DNA of 64,000 bases, from the NCBI GenBank assembly GCA_028564925.1, contig CM053030.1, positions 1,554,561 through 1,618,560 on the forward strand. Direction: 5' to 3'. This DNA comes from Lithobates sylvaticus. Its lineage: Eukaryota > Chordata > Amphibia > Anura > Ranidae. The notes under the pieces were generated by a model. It searched no databases and was not told the origin of the DNA. It was given only the letters and a program-made list of their open reading frames with translations. The position numbers were made by a program, and so were the translations under genes. The stretch's first letter is position 1; each line of letters starts with the position of its first letter. Positions 58,137 through 64,000 of this stretch are shown here, piece after piece.

Positions 58137-60368
58137 TAGAATACAAGTGGGCTCTATTCTAAAGGACTCCAATGGTCCTCTAAAGTGTGGACTAGTGGGA
58201 AAAAGGCGTCACCCATAACATCTAGAAGAGATATATACAATAGAAGAGATATATACTATTTATTTCATCATAAATAACAAACAAGATACATAAACAGTTT
58301 TGTAATACGGAGAGTTTTGGGGTTTGTCTGCCTCACCCACATAGGAGCCCTTAACAGGGCGGGACGGCAAATGAGACCCCCTAAAATAGGGTGACCCCCC
58401 CCCCAGGGGCGGACATGGGGGGGCCATAAAGGATTTATCTGGAGGATAATATTAGGATAATATTTAGTATCTGATAAGTTTTGGTGTCGCTGTAAAACGG
58501 TATCCGGGGTGAGAGCAGACGGATCTCTTCTATCAAAACTCCAAAACTCTCCAAATCTGTTTATGTATCTTGTTTGTTATTTATGATGAATTCAATTATA
58601 TATATCTTTTCTATAGATGTTATGGGTGACATCACCCACATCACCCACATCACCCTCATCACCCACATCACCCACATCACCCACATCACCCTCATCACCC
58701 TCATCACCCACATCACCCACATCACCCACATCACCCTCATCACCCACATCACCCACATCACCCTCATCACCCACATCACCCACATCACCCTCATCACCCA
58801 CATCACCCACATCACCCACATCACCCTCATCACCCACATCACCCACATCACCCTCATCACCCTCATCACCTACATCACCCACATCACCCACATCACCCTC
58901 ATCACCCACATCACCCACATCACCCACATCACCCTCATCACCCTCATCACCCACATCACCCACATCACCCACATCACCCTCATCACCCACATCACCCACA
59001 TCACCCACATCACCCTCATCACCCACATCACCCACATCACCCTCATCACCCTCATCACCTACATCACCCACATCACCCACATCACCCTCATCACCCACAT
59101 CACCCACATCACCCACATCACCCTCATCACCCTCATCACCCACATCACCCACATCACCCTCATCACCCTCATCACCTACATCACCCACATCACCCACATC
59201 ACCCTCATCACCCACATCACCCACATCACCCACATCACCCACATCACCCTCATCACCCACATCACCCACATCACCCACATCACCCTCATCACCCACATCA
59301 CCCTCATCACCCTCATCACCCTCATCACCCACATCACCCACATCACCCTCATCACCCACATCACCCTCATCACCCACATCACCCACATCACCCACATCAC
59401 CCTCATCACCCACATCACCCTCATCACCCTCATCACCCTCATCACCCACATCACCCACATCACCCACATCACCCACATCACCCACATCACCCTCAACACC
59501 CTCATCACCCACATCACCCACATCACCCTCATCACCCACATCACCCTCATCACCCACATCACCCACATCACCCTCATCACCCACATCACCCACATCACCC
59601 ACATCACCCTCATCACCCTCATCACCCACATCACCCACATCACCCACATCACCCTCATCACCCACATCACCCTCATCACCCACATCACCCACATCACCCT
59701 CATCACCCTCATCACCCACATCACCCTCATCACCCACATCACCCTCATCACCCACATCACCCACATCACCCTCATCACCCACATCACCCACATCACCCTC
59801 ATCACCCACATCACCCACATCACCCACATCACCCTCATCACCCACATCACCCTCATCACCCACATCACCCTCATCACCCACATCACCCTCATCACCCTCA
59901 TCACCTACATCACCCACATCACCCACATCACCCTCATCACCTACATCACCCTCATCACCCTCATCACCCACATCACCTACAACACCCACATCACCCACAT
60001 CACCCTCATCACCCACATCACCCACATCACCCTCATCACCCTCATCACCCACATCACCCACATCACCCTCATCACCCACATCACCTACAACACCCACATC
60101 ACCCTCATCACCCACATCACCCTCCCCCGTCTACTTGGGGGTTTCGTATTATTTTACACAATCTCATCTCTGTATCGGAGCTGCTTATATTTTGTATATA
60201 TATATATATATCTTTTCTATTTTGTGTCTAAATAAATGCTATATTTAGTTTTATTCATTGTGTTGATATAATTGGGTACCGGAATAGTCCCCCTTCTTTT
60301 CCCCCACTAGTCCACACTTTAGAGGACCATTGGAGGGCTCCTTTAGAATAGAGCCCACTTGTATTCTC
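58137..60368. mobile_element. inverted-repeat element carrying a 9-bp array
   Basis: Ends AGAATACAAGTGGGCTCTAT (58137) and the inverse finishing at 60368 form terminal repeats of about 70 bp, running through TTTAGAGGACCATTGG and CCACTAGTCC. Inside, 58205-58290 is inverted at 58558-58632 (TTATGTATCTTGTTTGTTAT). Host minisatellite lies on both sides. No transposase is seen; 58291-58557 and 60123-60290 are unassigned interior. The class is unknown. Confidence 0.75.
58629..60122. repeat. 9-bp CATCACCCA/CATCACCCT array, about 166 copies
   Basis: Almost perfect 9-bp repeats in two main states, ACATCACCC and TCATCACCC, plus rare TACATCACC and AACACC variants. The order of the two states repeats in blocks. 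The length is a multiple of 3, so plus reads ITHITHITL or TSPTSPSSP and minus reads GDVGDEGDV without stops. It begins inside GGGTGACATCACCC, next to one edge of the inner inverted repeat, which may be its seed. Confidence 0.96.
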
Positions 60369-60420
60369 TAGGGGTCAGGAGTAAGTGATGCAGAATAGTG
60401 CAGGGGTCAGGAGTGATGTG

Positions 60421-62385
60421 CAGATTCAGTGACCCTGACTGGTAATTTTTGACCCAGCCATGATTCTGACTGGGGACTCCTGACCCGGCAGTGACCCTGA
60501 CTGGTAAATCTTGACCCGGCAGTGACCCTGACTGGTGATTCTTGACCCGGCAGTGACCCTGACTGGTAAATCTTGACCCGGCAGTGACCTTGACTGGTAA
60601 ATCTTGACCCAGCAGTGACCCTGACTGGTGACTCTTGACCCGGCAGTGACCCTGACTGGTGATTCTTGACCCGGCAGTGACCCTGACTGGTAAATCTTGA
60701 CCCGGCAGTGACCTTGACTGGTAAATCTTGACCCAGCAGTGACCCTGACTGGTGACTCTTGACCCGGCAGTGACCCTGACTGGTGATTCTTGACCCGGCA
60801 GTGACCCTGACTGGTAAATCTTGACCCGGCAGTGACCTTGACTGGTAAATCTTGACCCAGCAGTGACCCTGACTGGTGACTCTTGACCCGGCAGTGACCC
60901 TGACTGGTGACTCTTGACCCGGCAGTGACCCTGACTGGTGATTCTTGACCCGGCAGTGACCTTGACTGGTAAATCTTGACCCAGCAGTGACCCTGACTGG
61001 TGACTCTTGACCCGGCAGTGACCCTGACTGGTGATTCTTGACCCGGCAGTGACCCTGACTGGTGATTCTTGACCCGGCAGTGACCCTGACTGGTGACTCT
61101 TGACCCAGCAGTGACCCTGACTGGTGACTCTTGACCCAGCAGTGACCCTGACTGGTGACTCTTGACCCGGCAGTGACCCTGACTGGTGATTCTTGACCCG
61201 GCAGTGACCTTGACTGGTAAATCTTGACCCAGCAGTGACCCTGACTGGTGACTCTTGACCCGGCAGTGACCCTGACTGGTGATTCTTGACCCGGCAGTGA
61301 CCCTGACTGGTGACTCTTGACCCAGCAGTGACCCTGACTGGTGATTCTTGACCCGGCAGTGACCCTGACTGGTAAATCTTGACCCAGCAGTGACCCTGAC
61401 TGGTGATTCTTGACCCAGCAGTGACCCTGACTGGTGATTCTTGACCCGGCAGTGACCCTGTCTGGTGATTCTTGACCCAGCAGTGACCCTTACTGGTAAA
61501 TATTGACCCGGCAGTGACCCTGACTGGTAATTCTTGACCCGGCAGTGACCCTGACTGGTGATTCTTGACCCAGCAGTGACCCTTACTGGTAAATATTGAC
61601 CCGGCAGTGACCCTGACTGGTAAATCTTAACCCAGCAGTGACCTTGACTGGTGAGTCTTGACCCAGCAGTGACCCTTACTGGTAAATATTGACCCGGCAG
61701 TGACCCTGACTGGTAAATCTTGACCCAGCAGTGACCTTGACTGGTGAGTCTTGACCCAGCAGTGACCCTGACTGGTGAGTCTTGACCCAGCAGTGACCCT
61801 GACTGGTGAGTCTTGACCCAGCAGTGACCCTGACTGGTGAGTCTTGACCCAGCAGTGACCCTGACTGGTGAGTCTTGACCCGGCAGTGACCCTGACTGGT
61901 GAGTCTTGACCTGGCAGTGACCCTGACTGGTGAGTCTTGACCCAGCAGTGACCCTGACTGGTGAGTCTTGACCTGGCAGTGACCCTGACTGGTGAGTCTT
62001 GACCCGGCAGTGACCCTGACTGGTGAGTCTTGACCTGGCAGTGACCCTGACTGGTGAGTCTTGACCCGGCAGTGACCCTGACTGGTGAGTCTTGACCCAG
62101 CAGTGACCCTGACTGGTGAGTCTTGACCCAGCAGTGACCCTGACTGGTGAGTCTTGACCCGGCAGTGACCCTGACTGGTGAGTCTTGACCTGGCAGTGAC
62201 CCTGACTGGTGAGTCTTGACCCAGCAGTGACCCTGACTGGTGAGTCTTGACCCGGCAGTGACCCTGACTGGTGAGTCTTGACCCAGCAGTGACCCTGACT
62301 GGTGAGTCTTGACCCGGCAGTGACCCTGACTGGTGATTCTTGACCCGGCAGTGACCCTGACTGGTGATTCTTGACCCGGCAGTGA
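60421..62385. repeat. 31-bp minisatellite, about 63 copies
   Basis: The unit is TGACCCTGACTGGTGATTCT plus TGACCCGGCAG. Variants are TAAATCT, GAGTCTT, GACTCTT and CCCAGCAG or CCTGGCAG. The variants are zoned: TAAATC and GATTC on the left, GAGTC on the right after about 61625, suggesting local spread of new variants. Long minus-strand frames (VTAGSRITSQGHC) are artefacts. Confidence 0.95.
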
Positions 62386-62815
62386 CTTTGGTGATCTCTG
62401 GCCTGCAATGATGTTTGGATGACACCTGAAGTGACCTTGTTTTTTTGGCCCTCTAACCTGGCAGTGATCCTGTCTGGTGATTCTTGACCCAACAGTGACC
62501 TTTCCTGACCCCAAAGTGATTTTGTCTGACTGGTTGCCGTTTCTCTTCCAGTCATTCTCTGCCATTTCCTGAACCTCATTTGCCCCGTCTGATGCCCCCG
62601 GATGCACTTCCATTGGTCATCAATCACTTGGATGATGCAGGATCTGTGGGTGACGTGTCGGGGATTGTGGTCCCCTCATGGAGCGCCAATCCACAGGACG
62701 GTGCGGGCGCATTATTACAGCAAGTCGTTGGGTACTAGTAAGAGCCCCATGGTGAATCCATCATCTCATAGGGATCAGAGAGATCGCCCATAATGACCCC
62801 TTTCACATACTAGGT
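62386..62815. other. intron sequence without recognised features
   Basis: Decayed units of the 31-bp array up to about 62530, then single-copy sequence. No mobile element ends or coding signal. Confidence 0.55.
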
Positions 62816-63782
62816 GGCAAAGTCATGTTGGCCCCATGCTTGGTGCCCACCACACATGTCGAACCCTCCCACATGGCCCCATGCTTGGTGCCCACCACAC
62901 ACGTCGAACCCTCCCACATGGCCCCATGCTTGGTGCCCACCACACATGTCGAACCCTCCCACATGGCCCCATGCTTGGTGCCCACCACACATGTCGAACC
63001 CTCCCACATGGCCCCATGCTTGGTGCCCACCACACATGTCGAACCCTCCCACATGGCCCCATGCTTGGTGCCCACCACACATGTCGAACCCTCCCACATG
63101 ACCCCATGCTTGGTGCCCACCACACATGTCGAACCCTCCCACATGACCCCATGCTTGGTGCCCACCACACATGGCAAACCCTCCCACATGGCCCCATGCT
63201 TGGTGCCCACCACACATGGCGAACCCTCCCACATGACCCCATGCTTGGTGCCCACCACACATGGCGAACCCTCCCACATGGCCCCATGCTTGGTGCCCAC
63301 CACACATGTCGAACCCTCCCACATGGCCCCATGCTTGGTGCCCACCACACATGGCGAACCCTCCCACATGGCCCCATGCTTGGTGCCCACCACACATGGC
63401 GAACCCTCCCACATGACCCCATGCTTGGTGCCCACCACACATGGCGAACCCTCCCACATGGCCCCATGCTTGGTGCCCACCACACATGGCGAACCCTCCC
63501 ACATGACCCCATGCTTGGTGCCCACCACACATGGCGAACCCTCCAACATGGCCCCATGCTTGGTGCCCACCACACACGTCGAACCCTCCCACATGGCCCC
63601 ATGCTTGGTGCCCACCACACATGGCGAACCCTCCCACATGGCCCCATGCTTGGTGCCCACCACACACGTCGAACCCTCCCACATGACCCCATGCTTGGTG
63701 CCCACCACACATGGCGAACCCTCCCACATGGCCCCATGCTTGGTGCCCACCACACATGGCGAACCCTCCCACATGGCCCCAT
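62816..63782. repeat. 45-bp minisatellite, about 21 copies
   Basis: The unit is ATGCTTGGTGCCCACCACAC plus ATGTCGAACCCTCCCACATGGCCCC. Variants are GTCGAA or GGCGAA and ACATGACC or ACATGGCC. All six frames are nearly free of stops because the unit is 15 codons long. It ends 40 bp before the exon at 63823, so the donor region of that exon borders the array. Confidence 0.95.
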
Positions 63783-63822
63783 GTAGAAGACATACAACCG
63801 CCATCCATTCAGGGGTACTCAC

Positions 63823-64000
63823 CACCGAGAAGTTCGATGGGCCACACTCCTGGTTCCGATAACGGCACTCCAAGATCATGTCGTCCATAGAGTGCCCAGT
63901 CCGGTCGTAGAACTCCTGCATGTTGATCTTCACGGCTTTGAACTTTTCGTCTTTGGACATATTGAGGGCAACGATGGCCTCCTCCTTGTCCTCCCAGTCC
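63823..64000 (-). CDS. asic3: ASIC channel exon (finger), partial at the right edge
   Basis: At least 178 bp of the exon that normally carries the N-terminus and TM1; its 5' part lies beyond the window. The visible part reads DWEDKEEAIVALNMSKDEKF, KAVKINMQEFYDRTGH, SMDDMILECRYRNQECGPSN and FSV, then GTG|GTGAGT. FYDRTGH and the cysteines of ILECRYRNQEC fit the ASIC finger. GHSMDDMILECR...CGPSNF is closest to ASIC3 ([21 protein letters not shown]), whereas ASIC1 has GHDIRDMLLSCHF. It joins in phase 0 to the exon at 35351-35501. Paralogue call about 60 percent; ASIC family nearly certain. Confidence 0.95.

Noticed and set aside
58592-60115. Gly-Asp-Val repeat protein on the minus strand, or a Thr-Ser-Pro mucin-like protein on plus
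   Set aside because: Pure translation of a 9-bp repeat; every frame is open by construction.

Overview
This window is vertebrate genomic DNA, most likely from a frog. It shows no bacterial features, and it carries a split gene with GT-AG introns. The only host gene I can support is an acid-sensing ion channel (ASIC) of the ENaC/degenerin superfamily on the minus strand. It enters at the right edge and leaves at the left edge. Seven coding exons can be joined in frame: 64000-63823 (partial), 35501-35351, 32450-32323, 27928-27778, 27696-27631, 12487-12334 and 9496-9405. They give 306 codons of the extracellular domain. TM1 lies right of the window; the exon with the GAS filter and TM2 lies left of it. 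Diagnostic stretches ([27 protein letters not shown]) resemble ASIC3 most, but ASIC1 remains possible. The frog assignment rests on repeat types known from anurans and on channel divergence, so it is moderate.

Everything else is intron, and over half of the 64 kb is tandem repeat. From left to right there are arrays with units of about 54, 31, 50, 33, 30, 109, 35, 39, 26, 33, 52, 32, 25, ~17, ~64, 32, 34, 27-31, 9, 31 and 45 bp. Several have higher-order structure. Many units have lengths divisible by 3 or lack stops, so they create long artificial open frames on both strands. I treat none of these as proteins.

Between the arrays lie nested transposons. At 1462-9279 a hAT-type element with 8-bp target duplications is split by a large inverted-repeat element (1653-8807). 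That element was itself invaded by a hammerhead-like foldback (1689-3186, itself carrying another hAT element), Harbinger-like MITEs, a solo LTR, a 31-bp minisatellite and interleaved MITEs. At 12860-22920 a CR1/Rex1-type LINE sits in an older degenerate array. It contains two in-frame minisatellites, was split by a 5.4-kb palindromic Penelope-like element (16520-21893), and was then partly duplicated in tandem (2,014-bp offset).

The most interesting signal is the pair of foldback elements, 1689-3186 and 16520-21893. Both are inverted head-to-head dimers with 14-15-bp target duplications and a 75-79-bp single-copy tail on one side only. Both have a hammerhead-like ribozyme motif in each arm, with a palindromic CATG or CGCG tip. 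The larger one still encodes the C-terminal end of a Penelope-type GIY-YIG endonuclease. A second notable signal is minisatellite birth inside LINE coding sequence, at reverse transcriptase motif A and near the ORF end. All coordinates were read by eye; array and element borders may be off by a few bases, and copy numbers are approximate.
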